Shown here: positions 22,012 through 43,245 of the stretch, piece by piece
Layout: every line of letters starts with the position of its first letter
Position numbering within the stretch: the stretch's first letter is position 1
Origin: Liolophura sinensis
Lineage: Eukaryota > Mollusca > Polyplacophora > Chitonida > Chitonidae
Direction of reading: 5' to 3'
Assembly (NCBI RefSeq): GCF_032854445.1
Contig: NC_088301.1
Location: forward strand, 42,031,116-42,095,115
DNA: 64,000 nt
Notes under the pieces: model-generated
Database searches by the model: none
Told to the model about the DNA's origin: nothing
Seen by the model: the letters and a program-made list of their open reading frames with translations, nothing else
Translations under genes and position numbers: made by a program

Positions 22012-25000
22012 GCGTGACAGTGTGTTAGGAAATCATGGTCAACCGCTAGCTTCTTGCCTCCAAAGCCTCAAGAACATTGCAGTGCAACAACGTGCATGGA
22101 ATCTTCCATTCCCCAGAAAGGAATGGTACCCTTGCAATTTCGGATGACCTAGCAACAGAAAGGCGAGCGCCTTAAAGACGCTATACCAGAAATTTTGGGC
22201 AGAAAAATCCTTATTCTCTAATAAAATAAAATTTTCTGTTTTATTTCCTTTCAGTAAATATGGTATTCGTACCTGTACTAGTTATGGTGCTAAAATGAAA
22301 GTTACAACACGACCCGCTTTATAAATTTTAGGAACAATACGGATTTTGAACGGTAAACGTGCACTGACGAAGTTGATATTTTGTGAAAGGTGATTATTGG
22401 GTCTAGTCTAACACAAAAATTCGATTGTATTTGCGCTGATCGATGTTTTGCAAAAAAAAATCGATATAATCTCTTTAATGAAGCGGGTCCGCACTCAGAT
22501 TCCTGAAATTACATGGTGAAGTCTGAGTTAAAATATAATGTTTCTGGAATCTTTTAGAGTGCTACTATAAAGATTGTGTATATACGCAGTGGCCTAGTGG
22601 CTATGACACAATATTATTAAACTGACAATATCACGATGTCTTGCCGTCACGCACAAATGTTTCAAACTTTCCATTTCATTGTGTTTAGGGCGTCCTTAGG
22701 GATATACATGTATGTAAATAAATAACATGACTTTTTTTCTTCTGTTTGAATATGACGGATATAAACTTGACATTTTATAATCCATTGTGATTTGTCCTGT
22801 CTCCATATCAACTGAATTACTTTCATGTCATTTATGATTTCGTTCAATGTAATCCTACACACTATTATACGATATTTCCGTGTGAAAAAAAACTAATAAT
22901 AAGTAGTGTCCGTGGTAACCAGCGCACCGTCAGTACTTCCTGATATATATATATATATATATATATAGAGCTGCTCCATGCAGCGAGAGCGAGATTCGAA
23001 CACGTGAGCTTCTATAAAGTCGCGCTTTATGCACTAGGAAATGTTGGTGGGGCAAGGCTGGCCCGCGCGATTACATACTGCCGAAAAAGGTGACGTGAAG
23101 GCTTGAGGTCGATTCACCTCGGGGAAGAGACCAGTCGCAGCAAGGAGGCTATAAGCCTATCTGGTTGCTTTTACCGTCGCTTTCTAAAGTGTGTCAGTCA
23201 TAAGTGAAGTGTGTGATATAAAGGTCTTAAAATTTCTCAAGTATGTCGGTGAATGGTTATTTTTAGTTTTTTTTAACCCTATTAGACTCGAGTTACATGT
23301 TGTTGATAAATAACGTCTACGGGAATAGATGAAACTATATTATTTTGCTGTGTTTGTGCTGGCTTTAACAAAGATCAGTCACTATGGTCTGTTGACGGGC
23401 CGTGTTGTCATGGTTTACTTCGTTTTCGGATAACCGATGGATATTTAACACCGGGTACGATGTCAGCCTTCAGTGAGAAGACAAAAAAGACAGTGCAGAA
23501 AGTACAAAACACGTTTTACACATACCGTAAACGCTAAGAGGTTTTTAGCCTGTATGTTATATTGTGCGATAAATAATTGTCTTGAGGAGATTTAGTGGGT
23601 CACCATATATGTATATGTGTACTATAAGAGCTTGACAAAATAACACAAAATGAAAATAAAATCTAAGCATGAGTAAAGTGTACGTAGTACAAAAAAAGAA
23701 CCAACTCTTCAGTTCAACGCAAGGGCGCCCGTAGTCACACAGTCATTTTTAGTTCGATCCTTATAGCGCTTAAAAAATCGTATCGACCAATGCCTAGGGT
23801 TATATCCTTGTTCTTTGACGCCACAAGCCAAATATCGCCAACTGGTCAACTAAACGTGTTGGCAAAACCAACAAAATACATGATGACAAGTCCTCCAGGT
23901 ACCGACAAGGACCAGGTAAGTTGCTGACATGCTGAATGCACACAGCCATCGATTTGGAGTGCATGATAGGACAACTTTAACTGAGAATTATGTTTTTTGA
24001 TGAACGGGTAGGTGTATACCTGTATAAACAACATACTGCGGAATGTTGGATTGGATCGTACTTTCTGTGAACGAGTTTCTTCACTGAGGTATGATTTAAC
24101 ATACATTTACATGTACGTATACAGTCGTATTATTAACACATGCAGAATTGTCAAATCTCAGAACACTTTATTGACCGAATCACTGGCTTACAGAGAAACA
24201 GACTACACGGAAAAGTTTAGAACAAAGAGTTTGCTGCATATCCAGGATTTCCCTGCAGGTTTAGTGTGCAGACTAATGGGGATTTCAGTAAGCCTGCAGT
24301 TTACACACATGACAACTCATACTAATAAAACATTTTTTCGCAGATATTAATTTGTGCACATAATGTCCCATCAAAATTGAACGAAAAAATGATGTATAAA
24401 CATTCTTATTGGATGTATTGCATACAGAGATGACAACATTTACTTATTTATTTACATGCATGGCTATTATATAAAGAATTCCATTAGTATTCCCAATAAT
24501 TATGATTTACACAACTGAGCAATGCATGCTTTTTGTTCACTGCATTATTTATGAAGGACTTTTCTATACTTCATCGGTATATAGCCATGCGGAGTCACTG
24601 TCCTACAGTTTGTTTGGAGACAATCACATTGCAAAATAAACAGGACTTGACATGTATCTTAATTCAGTGTGCAGTCTGCTGGTTAAGAATAAGTCCATTT
24701 ATATATAGACATTAGCACTTAATCTATAGCGTTACCCTGACCAGGCCGTATAGTTTTGTGTTGTAGAAGCACAGAGTTCGAATGAGACTGTTGCTTGGAG
24801 AGGGAACTATATGCACAATAGAACTTTTTGTCAAGCCGTGATAATGCCTGGAGCTATTTAAATCTTAATAATATAAGATGATAAACACACGTACCCGACA
24901 GAGCATAAAAAAAGAAACCTTCAGCAAAACCCTTAATTGGTTTAGTGTATAGTATGCAGGCGTATGTAGGGTTTATAGGATTATTCCTACGGCCAATCAT

Positions 25001-26287
25001 GCATGCTAAAGTGTCCAGAGCATGTTAGCCCACAATTGGTATACCGCGAAGCGCGACGCAGTTGTTGGCATCGCATGTGTGTTTTATGCACGGAATATGT
25101 GTACGATAAATGTGAACAGGATTGGGTAGATATGTATAACGTTACATATCGTCTCCCATATAGTTTCATTGAATCTGTTAACTCAATCACGGTTACAAAG
25201 CCTCTCTCAATTATACAGACATTTAAATTTTTAAATCCTCGCACAATCCTACGCTATTGTTAACGGGTCAGAGCACAGGGGGTCGCGGGGAATCGTTACC
25301 ATGAGAATATTTGGAACCCGTCGGGAAAGGCCTGTAAGTATATTCCTATGCAGTAAATACTTCTTTCGCAGGTATTGAACTTATCGGTATAATGTGTTTA
25401 TATATCCAGAGGGCAAAGAGGCATGAACAAAAAAAAATATTATTATTAAGTCTTTTAGACGTATATAGATATTTGAAGTTTTAAATACTACACCTGTACC
25501 ATTATAAGCTTGCGTGCCTTTAATCACGTGTGCATTTGTATACATCATATACATGCATGTAAATATGTTAAACCGCAATAATATGGAAGTTACAAAACAT
25601 TGTTTGTTATTATAAGTTTTAAAGTTAAGAGCACCTGCCTACGTAATCATGTGCTCATATAGGTGGTTATTACACTTGTGCGTAGCACTGGTATACACGT
25701 GGATTATAGACCATTTACATGTGTATTAATATTAACAGTTGGCACAAGACGATGTGTTCATATACCGATAACGGATATGTAAACTCAGTGTCGGTAAGGT
25801 AAATAACGCGCTGTCTGGATGTGCAATTATTTGACATATATGTCACATATGAGCTGCATATAAATGAAAATGTGTATATATAAAATAAAAAAAGAAATAT
25901 TGCAAGTTCGTCGTATTTGCTATATACAATGTATAATCATATTTGATGCGGAATTCATTACACCGTCTGTGTTGATTGGGGCCGTTAGATATCATTCACG
26001 ACACTTCCGAGCCTATCCACGTGTCGTATTATGCTGATAATTATATATACATTATGGTGTTCTTCTTCGGAGTTGCCGCATATAGGCCTACATGTGAAGA
26101 AAACTTGGGTTGAGAGACTACCTCACCATAGATTCATATAATGCGCCATATTATGTTTATAGAGACATACTTACACAGAATGGACAATAAGGTTTTACTG
26201 CATGCCAAATGTCTATTAGCATTGTCAATAAAGAGCTAAATCCTGTGGTTTTGTGGGGCCCAAATCACAAGCTCATAATACACAAAT
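22011..26287. other. Gene-poor intergenic DNA
   Basis: I see no supported coding exon. The overlapping plus and minus frames at about 23846-24350 and 24987-25263 lack domain-like composition and splice context. A probable tRNA-derived SINE remnant is at 22941-23050. The rest is unrecognised AT-rich sequence up to the assembly gap. Confidence 0.5.
22941..23050 (-). repeat. Probable tRNA-derived SINE head with (TA)n tail
   Basis: On the minus strand a box-B-like GTGTTCGAATCTCG follows a tRNA-like 5' part, and the element runs into (TA)n at 22941-22967. Only one copy is visible, so family status is inferred. Confidence 0.4.
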
Positions 26288-26487
26288 NNNNNNNNNNNNN
26301 NNNNNNNNNNNNNNNNNNNNNNNNNNNNNNNNNNNNNNNNNNNNNNNNNNNNNNNNNNNNNNNNNNNNNNNNNNNNNNNNNNNNNNNNNNNNNNNNNNNN
26401 NNNNNNNNNNNNNNNNNNNNNNNNNNNNNNNNNNNNNNNNNNNNNNNNNNNNNNNNNNNNNNNNNNNNNNNNNNNNNNNNNNNNNNN
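26288..26487. other. Assembly gap of 200 N
   Basis: Exactly 200 undetermined bases, a typical placeholder size. True content and length are unknown, and frames spanning it are meaningless. Confidence 0.99.
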
Positions 26488-27861
26488 GTTCAAACACAAA
26501 TTATGTTCGGAAAATGGTATTAAGAGCTCATAAAAAGCACATATGTGACATTCGATTGTTTTCTGTTACTTTTATATGTTAACTTGGACACAAAGACTTA
26601 CCCTTTATCTGGTAACCTTAAGCAAAAATTGTCTTATTTCCGGGAATGACTGCGCGGTAATGTCCAACTTTCGTTCAGTCTGGGCATGCAGGCTAATATA
26701 CAGTAGAGGGGGGGTAAGAGAATTGCAGCGGTATTGCCAATTGGATACAGTCACGTGACCACCAACGTCACCAGACTGGTACAAATCTGTTGTAAAAAAA
26801 AAAAAAAAAACCAAGGAAAAAAACCCCATTCATTCATCGCTACCTCAAAAACGAAGACTGATACGACCAAATGATAATATGGAAAACGTAGACAAACACA
26901 TTTTGGCTTTCAGCAGTGGTATGTGGCACCAATAAAAAAACACTGCTTTTTGTAGAAACATAAACCTATTGTCCTGCCTGTTTGAACTCACGTTCTTCAT
27001 ATTTCCACTTGCTTGTATGCTACCTCTGCCTAGTTTCCTCCCAGCTTAATAAGGGACCATAGCCGCCTTTGTAGAAGAGAAATCTGAGACATATAAAACA
27101 TTTTGAAAAATTCTTTACATCTGTCAAATATATACTTATATACAGATGTTGGGTCATCAGTAAAAGAATATTTCGATATTTAGAAACTATACTTCAGGGG
27201 GTTTTTTGTTTTGTTTTGTTTCGTTTTTTATTTTTTTTTTACATGTATTTTTTTATTTATTATTTTTTATTTTTGTTTTATTTTGTCTTTCTGTATACAA
27301 CCAAATTTCAGTGGAAATATGAGTTGACACTATCTTCAGCAAAAGAAGAAAGTTATTCTTGCAGAAAATCAAAGACATAGCTAAAAAGAAATGAAAAATA
27401 AGAATTTTGACAGATCTACATGTACTTAGAAACTAAACACGTCGTTATCATGCAGGTACATGTGTATGTGGGTGGCTGACTCATGCATGCATGGAACGTG
27501 AAACACTAACGGTGAAACATTTTTGCTTGTATTCTTGAAAATTGGAACTAATAACTAAGTCAACAAAATAGAAATCATGTATGATCTACAAACAAATAAA
27601 TAAAAGTAAAAGTGATCAAACTTCTCATCATTACTTTACATTTTGACAACATTGTGGAGTCGCATGTAAAAATTCACTGCGTATGCACAGACCTACATTA
27701 TTGTCATATACATGCAGCTGACATATCTGTATTTATTCTTATTATTTGTAGTACGGAAATAGTAGATCTGTAAGGTCATGTAGTAAACAGCAGACAGCTG
27801 GCTTACAACAGATCATTTACCTACATAACAGGTTTAACACAGTTTTATATTTATTTATTTG

Positions 27862-27968
27862 CTCAATGTAATTAAGACATACAGCATAGAGAGAGAAACC
27901 AGAGCAGCGACGACAGTGTGATAGCTGGCAAATGGTCACACGTAACCGGTGAAATATTTCACTTTAGG
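27862..27968. repeat. Interspersed repeat R3, copy 2
   Basis: Pairs with 12722-12826 in the same orientation ('gtaattaagacatacagcat' to 'aaccggtgaaatatttcac'). A tttatttattt stretch lies just before it. Confidence 0.7.
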
Positions 27969-28029
27969 CATGTATACGATGTTGGCGACCACTATGGCGG
28001 CAGTTTTTATAAAGTATATACCTAGGTTA

Positions 28030-28208
28030 TATTTATTTATTTGATTGGTGTTTTACGCCGTACTCAAGAATATTTCACGCATACGACGGCGGCCTGCATT
28101 ATGGTGGGTGGAAACCGGGCACAGCCCACGACCATCCGCAGGTTGATGGCAGACCTTCCCACGTACGGTCGGAGGGGAAGCCAGCATGAGCTGGACTTGA
28201 ACTCACAG
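28030..28208 (-). repeat. SINE, 'gtaaaacaccaatc'-tail family, near complete
   Basis: The reversed copy begins with the A/T tail and ttgattggtgttttacgccg. It passes through 'cattatggtgg' and 'cgtacggtcgg' and ends in the box-B region 'ctggacttgaactcac'. The extreme 5' head is missing. Confidence 0.92.
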
Positions 28209-29126
28209 CGTACCTAGGTTATAAGTGTTTAATTTACCATATGTATTCAAGACACACACAGAACATCAACATCACATTAGGACAAAGAATGGAGCTTTTT
28301 CTGATGTATGATGTACCGTTTCAAAATATCGCGATAAGTTAAGGGTTTGTCAATGCTGTATATCACATGCGTCAGACGCGTTAAGTATAGTAGGCCTCTA
28401 TACTCCATTGTAAAGGATTCTTTGCACATTTGTGAGGAGGTACTAAGGGCATGCCACACATTGGACAGGTCACCATTGCTATTTTTTTTTTTTTTTGATG
28501 AACCATAGAGATTTATAAATGTATGAGTATAGAATGTATATTTAGTTTCAGTATGATCTGATATTGAATCAATTATCTGTGCCAAAATCTAATAGTTCTA
28601 GAATTTCATTTTCAGTTAAGGCCAAGAAAAGAAAAAAACACATATGTATCAGAGAAAGACTAAACACTAGGCAGATTTATTTCTTTAGAACTTTTCCAAG
28701 CAGTATAAATTACGTTCAAAACACATTTCATACAGTGGTTTGTCGGGAACCAGAAAGTATCAATGTCTCAACAATGTCTTGCTTGCGGTTAATTCATTGA
28801 TTGCACTATATATGTACATGATCAAGCATTTTGAACAATTAAATCTATAGCAGTCAGTCCTATTATGGTCACCAAAGGCTATCAAAGAATCCAAAGTTTC
28901 AAATGCTAGGTTAAAAAGAACTGTTTTCTCGAAAGTATTTAATGGTTTTTCATATATTTCATGCTAGTGTTTTCTTTGCCTTTAAAAGGTATTCGCCCAA
29001 GATAACGATAAAGCACACATTATTATGTGTACATAGAGTATCAACGGATGCTTTTTGCAAAGCGTGTAGTCATATAGGCCCTATTCTTTAATAAAATCGA
29101 TGAATAAAATTTAATAAATCCACCAT

Positions 29127-29345
29127 CCCCTTCAGGAGATCCTGGTTCAATCCTGGGTCGGGTCACTCCTAAGACCTCATAAGAGGAAGTTCTAACTTCC
29201 ACGCTTGGCGTTCAACATAAAAGGGGCATAGGGCCTAGTGCGACGACTGGTTGACCCATATGAGTATAATGGCTCGAGCGGGGTGGATTACTTGTCTTCG
29301 ATAAGTCGTCCCAGGGAAGGCAGTCCAAGATAACAGAGCGGTGGA
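29127..29345 (+). repeat. Different tRNA-derived SINE
   Basis: A box-B-like 'ggttcaatcctgggtcgggt' is followed by a conserved-looking body ('cttccacgcttggcgttcaa', 'cgacgactggttgaccc', 'gtataatggctcgagcgggg'). I recall this body from molluscan repeats. Only one copy is in the window. Confidence 0.6.
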
Positions 29346-30052
29346 AATTCGCCCTGCAACAAAGAGGCACATTGCATGCCTTCTAACCACTCCTTCATCA
29401 TCACATGACCTGAAAATCGTTGAGTACGACCTTAAACCGCAAGCACTCACATGGCATCCGATAGACATTTTTGTATTTTCTTGCGTGAATGGTGCACTTT
29501 ATGATGTATACCTAGATCAGAATGACGTCACTTCGCCTTCTCTCTGCAGATATAGGAAATCAAAATTTAGCTTCTGGACCAAAACGGAGCAAAATGGAAT
29601 CGTGCTTCGATCAGCAGAAACAAATTCCTGAACAGATTTGGCAAAGGTTTCTGCGAATAAATTAAGAAGTTATCTGGTAATCCTACAAACAAACAGTGTT
29701 TGTTACCATTATATTATATAATCTACGTCCGTCTGGAAAAATGTATTTTTTCACATGACGCCCTAATCTCAACTCGACTGCTACCAGCTCCTGAACTACT
29801 CCAGTCAGTTTCATTATACCATCCCCATTCTCAGCCTTGGTTCTGTAACATTATATGCCCATATGTAACCGCTGAGCCATCGTCATCCAGCTTCCCGAAT
29901 TCTCCCCAGCCTCTGAATTGCCCGAAATTCCATTGTCCACATTCTCACCACTGACCCACATGCAGCGCCTGATACTGCCGGACGGGTTTGACGAAACTCA
30001 TGCGGAATACATTTATTGTTGGGCTGATCGAAGTGTTCGTATTACCCAACAT

Positions 30053-30065
30053 CCCCCCCCCCCCC
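30053..30065. repeat. Poly-C run
   Basis: Thirteen consecutive C, a likely spot for length errors or polymorphism. Confidence 0.9.
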
Positions 30066-30195
30066 TCAAACATGATATAGCTAAACATCAAAATTGCTTT
30101 GGAATTCATTAATTAGAATTCAAAACTTTAAAAGGACCTTGAACTATATACAATGAATATATACATAAAAAAAACAATACCTGGAATTTAAAAAA

Positions 30196-31150
30196 GGCGG
30201 AAACGTATTGGCCCTTATTTTCCATGTATATAGGCTCGTAAACTCCAATCGATATATACGACAATCTACACCAAAACGACCATTAAGAAAGTCACATTAA
30301 TGACTTGTTGAGCAATAATGGTGATTGAGCCCCTCTCACTACCATTAATTTTCAACATGGGCCTATCTGAAACAGATATATGGTCTGCTTCATTGCAGCC
30401 GATCGACCTCTAGTCAGAATAATTAAATTAGGATATCGTTAAATATGCAAAACTTATACGTACAAATACGGCCGATAGTTAAAGCTTCATATCAGGTTAC
30501 ATAAAACGAGCTTGCATAGCCTACAAAATTCCATCACCTTAATCTAGGGATCGTGCCACTAAAAAAAAAACGCGGGAAACGTACTGTGCATGCCTATGCA
30601 CTCCAGTCGATATATTTATGACAATCTTTATGAAAACGATCATTAACAAAGCTAGTGCAGATATCAGTGTGATCATTTCTGACAAAATCCTTACAAAAAC
30701 GACAAGTATATCTTCTATATCAATATAAACGAAATGAATTGAATTGCATGTTCTCAAATGGTCGGAAGTTTTAAATTTGAAAACTCACGCCAAATTTTGT
30801 CACAATCACAATGAGATATAAATAATATAATTGAAAAATCGGTATCCACGTGATGTAGCAGCATACAATACATTAACAATTAGCCTATACTTGTGGAACC
30901 ATAATGTCAATCAAGCCCATCTCACTACGGATTGAAGCGTTTATTATATGGCTTACAATTAATTTTCAACATATCTGAAGCAGATATGTATAGCCAGCTT
31001 CATTGCAACTGACCACTAGTCAGAATAAAGTAAATGTAGGCCTAGGTATGAATCCGGCTGATAGTTAAAACCTCATAGGCCTATCGGGTTACACAAAACG
31101 AGCTTGCAAAAAAAAAAAATCCCATCACCTTAATCTAGGGACCGTGACAC
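30196..31150. repeat. Local direct duplication, two diverged copies
   Basis: Copy 1 (30196-30560) and copy 2 (30571-31150) share several blocks in the same order: 'cggaaacgta' / 'cgggaaacgta', 'aattttcaac', 'gcttcattgca', 'aaaacgagcttgca' and 'ccatcaccttaatctaggga'. Copy 2 carries roughly 230 extra bases near 30660-30890. No coding frame is preserved. Confidence 0.8.
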
Positions 31151-31392
31151 AAGGTCGTTATATAAGTATTTGTCAGAGAACAACTAGGAGGAATTTGTTC
31201 AATAACACACTCCTGAACATTAACAATATTATCAAATTGTGTTAAACCACTACATATAAATTTCCTTTTTTTTTTGGTAGTAACACAACCTTTTCTTTTG
31301 ACTACTTGTGGGACAGCACCGTAGCACATTTTTGTTTTTGTTATTTGTTTTTTTTTTCAGCTTTTTGTTAGGAGAAAATCAACTTGGACACA

Positions 31393-31450
31393 GTTATTAT
31401 TATTGTTATTATTATTATTATTGTTGTTATTATTATTATTATTGCTGTTG
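31393..31450. repeat. (ATT)n microsatellite
   Basis: Imperfect ATT repeats interrupted by GTT, about 58 bases. Confidence 0.95.
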
Positions 31451-32184
31451 TTAAAAGTGTTTTTCTTATTTTCTGGTGAATAATAACAATGGCAATGTTC
31501 AGTAGCAAAAAATATCTCGCTTGTCATCATTTTGTTTTGTGAAATAAATATGTGTATGAGTTACTTTTGGGAAGCCTACCGTTAGGCCCTACAAGAAAAA
31601 CTTTTTGTAGCCTACGGTACCTTTAAGCTTACTGGTACCGGTAGCCGGTACCGTAACAAAAATATTGTTTCTTTTTTATTTATTTTATAATATTCATTTT
31701 CTTTCTAGTATGTGTAATTCAGAATCGTAGGCTAAGAGAATGTTTATTATCGATGCTTCAGACCACATTACGTCATGTCAAATATATATATTTCGAGCAA
31801 TTGCATCATATCGCTGTGTTGTTAATATTTTATGGTAGCATTTTGTCTGATGCAAGCTTTCGGTTTCGTCTCTTCCGGCAACAAAGGGAGCAGTCATTTC
31901 TTTGAAAGGCTATATTTATTTTTAACTGTATATATATATTCACAGAACACACAAATTCGCTGCGGGTCATTTGCAGTATTTATAGTGTTTAAAATTTTAA
32001 AATGGTGTAATATTTTATTTGGACGAAGAAAAAATATTAGGCCTACAGGTGACATCATGCTGTAAACTACTAATTCTCAACAAACGGAAGAGTATAAATT
32101 GGACCTGCGCATTGACTCGTCCACGTTGAGTTGGCCCTGCCGCTACTGGGTTATGTATTTTCAGGTTATTAAACTTAATTTAAC

Positions 32185-40068
<7,884 letters not shown>

Positions 40069-40206
40069 TCTTATTTGAATTTAAAAATCACAACATTTAC
40101 TTAAAGGAATAACTTATATAAATTGTAACTTGTGAAGTTTGTGGCATCTCTGTTGTGAAGGGGCTTCTGATTCTCGCATTGTCACTTTTTCTCTCCGAAA
40201 TGAAAC

Positions 40207-40212
40207 AATAAA
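40207..40212 (+). terminator. SARS1: SARS1 poly(A) signal AATAAA
   Basis: First canonical hexamer, 139 bases after the stop codon. Confidence 0.65.
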
Positions 40213-40949
40213 CAGAATTTGTCACACTCAGCATGACCAATTTATCATACTGCCTTGTTTACAGGTTCATTAAAAAATACCTTTCCCCATCCCCTTTTCT
40301 TGGTTTGCTTACATTGTCCAGGGAAATTAACCATTATTGGGGTTTTTTGTAGGGCGTCTGTATAGTGAATTTAAAATGTTCTGTCACTCACTGGTGGTCC
40401 ATTTCATTTTTCAGTAATGAAATTTTGTGTACTATTGCTTGGCTTATCTCGCACTGAGGATAGGTTATTAACCTCATTATCATTATTTCTGCCATTCAAA
40501 ATCATAGATATTGTGCATACATGTATTGGAATGACCATCATATACGGACATTGGGGATATGGAGCGGGGGGAATACAGCGTGCATATGCTCCACTATAAA
40601 AGTATTGTTTTGTTTTTTCTTTTCACCCCACATACCAACTTTTTTTGCATATTTCCATAGTGTTTGGAACACAGGATGAGCTAAATTTGGGGGGTCTTGA
40701 GACAAAACAAAATCATCCGGATACACAGCAGGTATTCATCAACATTTGTGAAATAATTTAGCAGCTTTTGTCTACAGTCACAGTGTTTTGCAAATAAATT
40801 TTCTGCAACATGTGGTGCAGAAGACGATGAAAGATTGGTTTGGTTTACACTTATAAACATGCAGTTGGAGTTAACTTCATGTATGTGTTCAACATACCTG
40901 TACAATGGGAAGGTTCAGTGCTTTACTTTAGATGGCTGAGTGGGTTTTA

Positions 40950-41665
40950 TACCTGTGGTTTTTGGAAAAATCCTGGATACATGTTGTCTTTAGTGTCATC
41001 TTGGTGATTGGGTGGGCCATCCAGCCGAGTGACTGCATATTATGATGGGTGGATTACTATGGGTGGTGTCTTTGGTACAATCTTTACTGTTAGTTTGGGA
41101 AATCCAGCATAGTGAATGCATCACAATATCATGGTTGGGTCTGTTACCATGGGTGTTTTAACATCGGTGGTGTTTTTGGTATAATTTTGCTAATTAAGTG
41201 GGCTGTCCGGCCTGGTGACTGCAGCACAATACCATGGGTGCATGGGTTACTATGTGTGGTGTCTTAGGTACAACCTTGGCAATGTGGGTGGGCCATCCAA
41301 CCTATTGACTGCAGCACAATACCATGGATGTGAGTTACCATGGGCGGTGTTTGGTACCATCTTGGTGATTGGGGGGCATCTAGCCTGGGCCCACTTGTAT
41401 GAAGCCATTTGATGTCACCAGAACGTAACTACGATGGCAACCAAAAAAGTAGACATAATGTTGCCATGGCTTTTTCTTACTCGTACCATTAAGTTGGCTT
41501 TGTACAAATGCCACTGTGGGTTCTGGTGAGTGCACCATGATACCATGGCTGGATGGGTTACCAAGCATGGAGTCTTTGGCAAAATCTTGCTGATTGGTTG
41601 GGCCATCCAGCCTGGTGACCTCAAGATACCATGGCTGGGTGGGTTACCAGGTTTGCATTATTTTC
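40950..41665. repeat. Degenerate ~90-bp tandem repeat array
   Basis: Repeated unit with landmarks 'gtgggccatccagcc', 'ggtgactgcagcacaa', 'taccatgg' and 'ggtgtctttggtacaatctt', spaced about 85-90 bases. About six to seven imperfect units, interrupted near 41400-41515. Confidence 0.88.
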
Positions 41666-41888
41666 CATGATGCGCTGGGAAAGGAACGTTTGATGTCCAG
41701 AAAATGATGTCAAGTTCGTGATGCAGGGCGTTTGACAGGTCCCTATTGCTGTCTACTGCTTACCACTGTCTACTGCTTGCTGCCACCAGGGCCCCATAAT
41801 ACAGTTATAATACATGATGGTAATGAATCAGCATGTCCTGTGATCTATCAACTGAAAGCATCTTCGTTACATTGTACTTCAGCAAGAT

Positions 41889-41960
41889 TGGAATGTTTTA
41901 CGCCCTACTCAAGAATATTTCACTTATGCGATGGCGGCCAGCATTATGGTCAGAGGAAAT
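41889..41960 (-). repeat. SINE 3' fragment
   Basis: Reversed 'gttttacgccctactcaaga' to 'ggcggccagcattatggt', a truncated copy of the common SINE. Confidence 0.8.
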
Positions 41961-42202
41961 GCTACTTACATGTAGTCCATTTATGAAGTGCACTGGTATT
42001 ACATTTTGGACTAAACATAACAGAAGTTTTGACTGCAATATTTTATCACTCTTATTCACATGTTCCAACTAAAATAGAGATAAATATCTCTTTCACAAGA
42101 CAATCTTTCCACCACAGCCAATGTTGGCTCAGGAATTAAAATGTTTTTGGATATTCTAGATTTCTGATCAATGACATAAAACCAAGCTAAATGAATGGCA
42201 GG

Positions 42203-42208
42203 TTTATT
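42203..42208 (-). terminator. TUBGCP6: Candidate TUBGCP6 poly(A) signal
   Basis: AATAAA on the minus strand, about 1.1 kb after the stop at 43344. The long 3' UTR that this implies would include repeat R4 copy 1. Confidence 0.4.
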
Positions 42209-42867
42209 TCATTTTCATTTGATTAATACAAAACGAATAATAAAAACAAAATCACTTAAGTGCATAAAATACATAAGCATTCATTTCAATAACAAATTGT
42301 TATAATACGTCATCTAACTTTGTAAGCTAAAAATTCACACACAATGCTGAGCCAACCAAATCCAATTTGCTCATCCACTCATCACACTAGGGTCTCACTA
42401 TCCAAAATATTAGATATAAAATTGCCAGACATACAGTTGTGTAAACACTACACTGAAGAGGTAAATATAATCTGATAAGTAGGCAAAATTTTCACAACCT
42501 GATTAGGTACAGAATCTAACATTTGACTTGGTAATTGTGAAAATGCAATAAAAAAAAGAGGTCAAACATTACTTGCACTGACCTGTCAAGGATTTCTCTG
42601 AAGTAATGAAGTACTTAATAACATTTCATTAGAATTTGAGATACTGTGACCATTTTTGAGCAGGATAGGAAGTGTAACATAAAAAAGTACGTTGAAAATA
42701 AATCGAGCTGATCACAATTCAATCTGGTCTGGGAAGACCTGCCTGTGACTCAATGAATGATTTCATAGTTTCTCTGAATATTGATAGATAGCACTGCTGG
42801 TTGAAGATATAATGCTGGAAGGCCAAATAAGAATTCTGATCAGGGAAATTAGGTCAAAGGTCAGAAA

Positions 42868-43245
42868 AGTATTTTCATGCTTTATGCTACAGCAGAGATA
42901 AACACATTCTCCAAACCTCCAAGCAGAGAAAAAATACACTGCTACTTTATGTATCAAAGAATTGATGCTTATTCCATGACAAATAAGGCTGGATCTCTAC
43001 GGCCTGAATGGCTGTAATCCTGTCGGGCATAATTCTCCATGTTCTGTCTTTGAACAAAAAAAGCGAATCAATATCACCATTAAATTTTCATATCTGGCAA
43101 AGAAGGTTTTAATTTCGCTGCTACTTCAGCACATGCAGCCACTTGTGCTGCACTAATGTGAAAAACAGAATGATCGGAAGGTGAAATAGTTCAGTATTTT
43201 CATGCTTTATGCTACAGCAGAGATAAAGAAGTTCTCCAAATCTAA
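42868..43245. repeat. Repeat R4, copy 1 (TUBGCP6 3' flank)
   Basis: The core 42933-43195 matches 44651-45010 ('acactgctactttatgtatc', 'gatctctacggcctgaatgg', 'ggcaaagaaggttttaattt'). A 34-base block 'gtattttcatgctttatgct...' occurs at both ends of this copy (42870 and 43193). Confidence 0.85.

Larger units (their letters stand above)
26488..32184. other. Gene-poor, repeat-rich intergenic DNA before SARS1
   Basis: No supported gene. It contains a T-rich stretch (27200-27280), repeat R3 copy 2, SINEs at 28030-28208 and 29127-29345, a poly-C run (30053-30065), a local direct duplication (30196-31150) and an (ATT)n run (31393-31450). Short open frames here overlap repeats or lack any resemblance. 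Confidence 0.6.

Noticed and set aside
21754..22147. Frames with CVCVCV, HTHTHT and IYIYIY runs
   Set aside because: They are translations of the (CA)n(TA)n microsatellite.
24987..25263. Overlapping plus and minus frames
   Set aside because: Both strands are open, with no domain-like pattern and no splice context.
26209..26582. Frames across the N gap
   Set aside because: The sequence is undetermined and the reading frame across the gap is meaningless.
29235..29631. Paired plus and minus frames near 29.3 kb
   Set aside because: They overlap a SINE body and resemble no protein family.
40950..41665. CRISPR-like array
   Set aside because: The units are about 90 bases and imperfect throughout, with no short identical repeats and unique spacers, in an animal genome.
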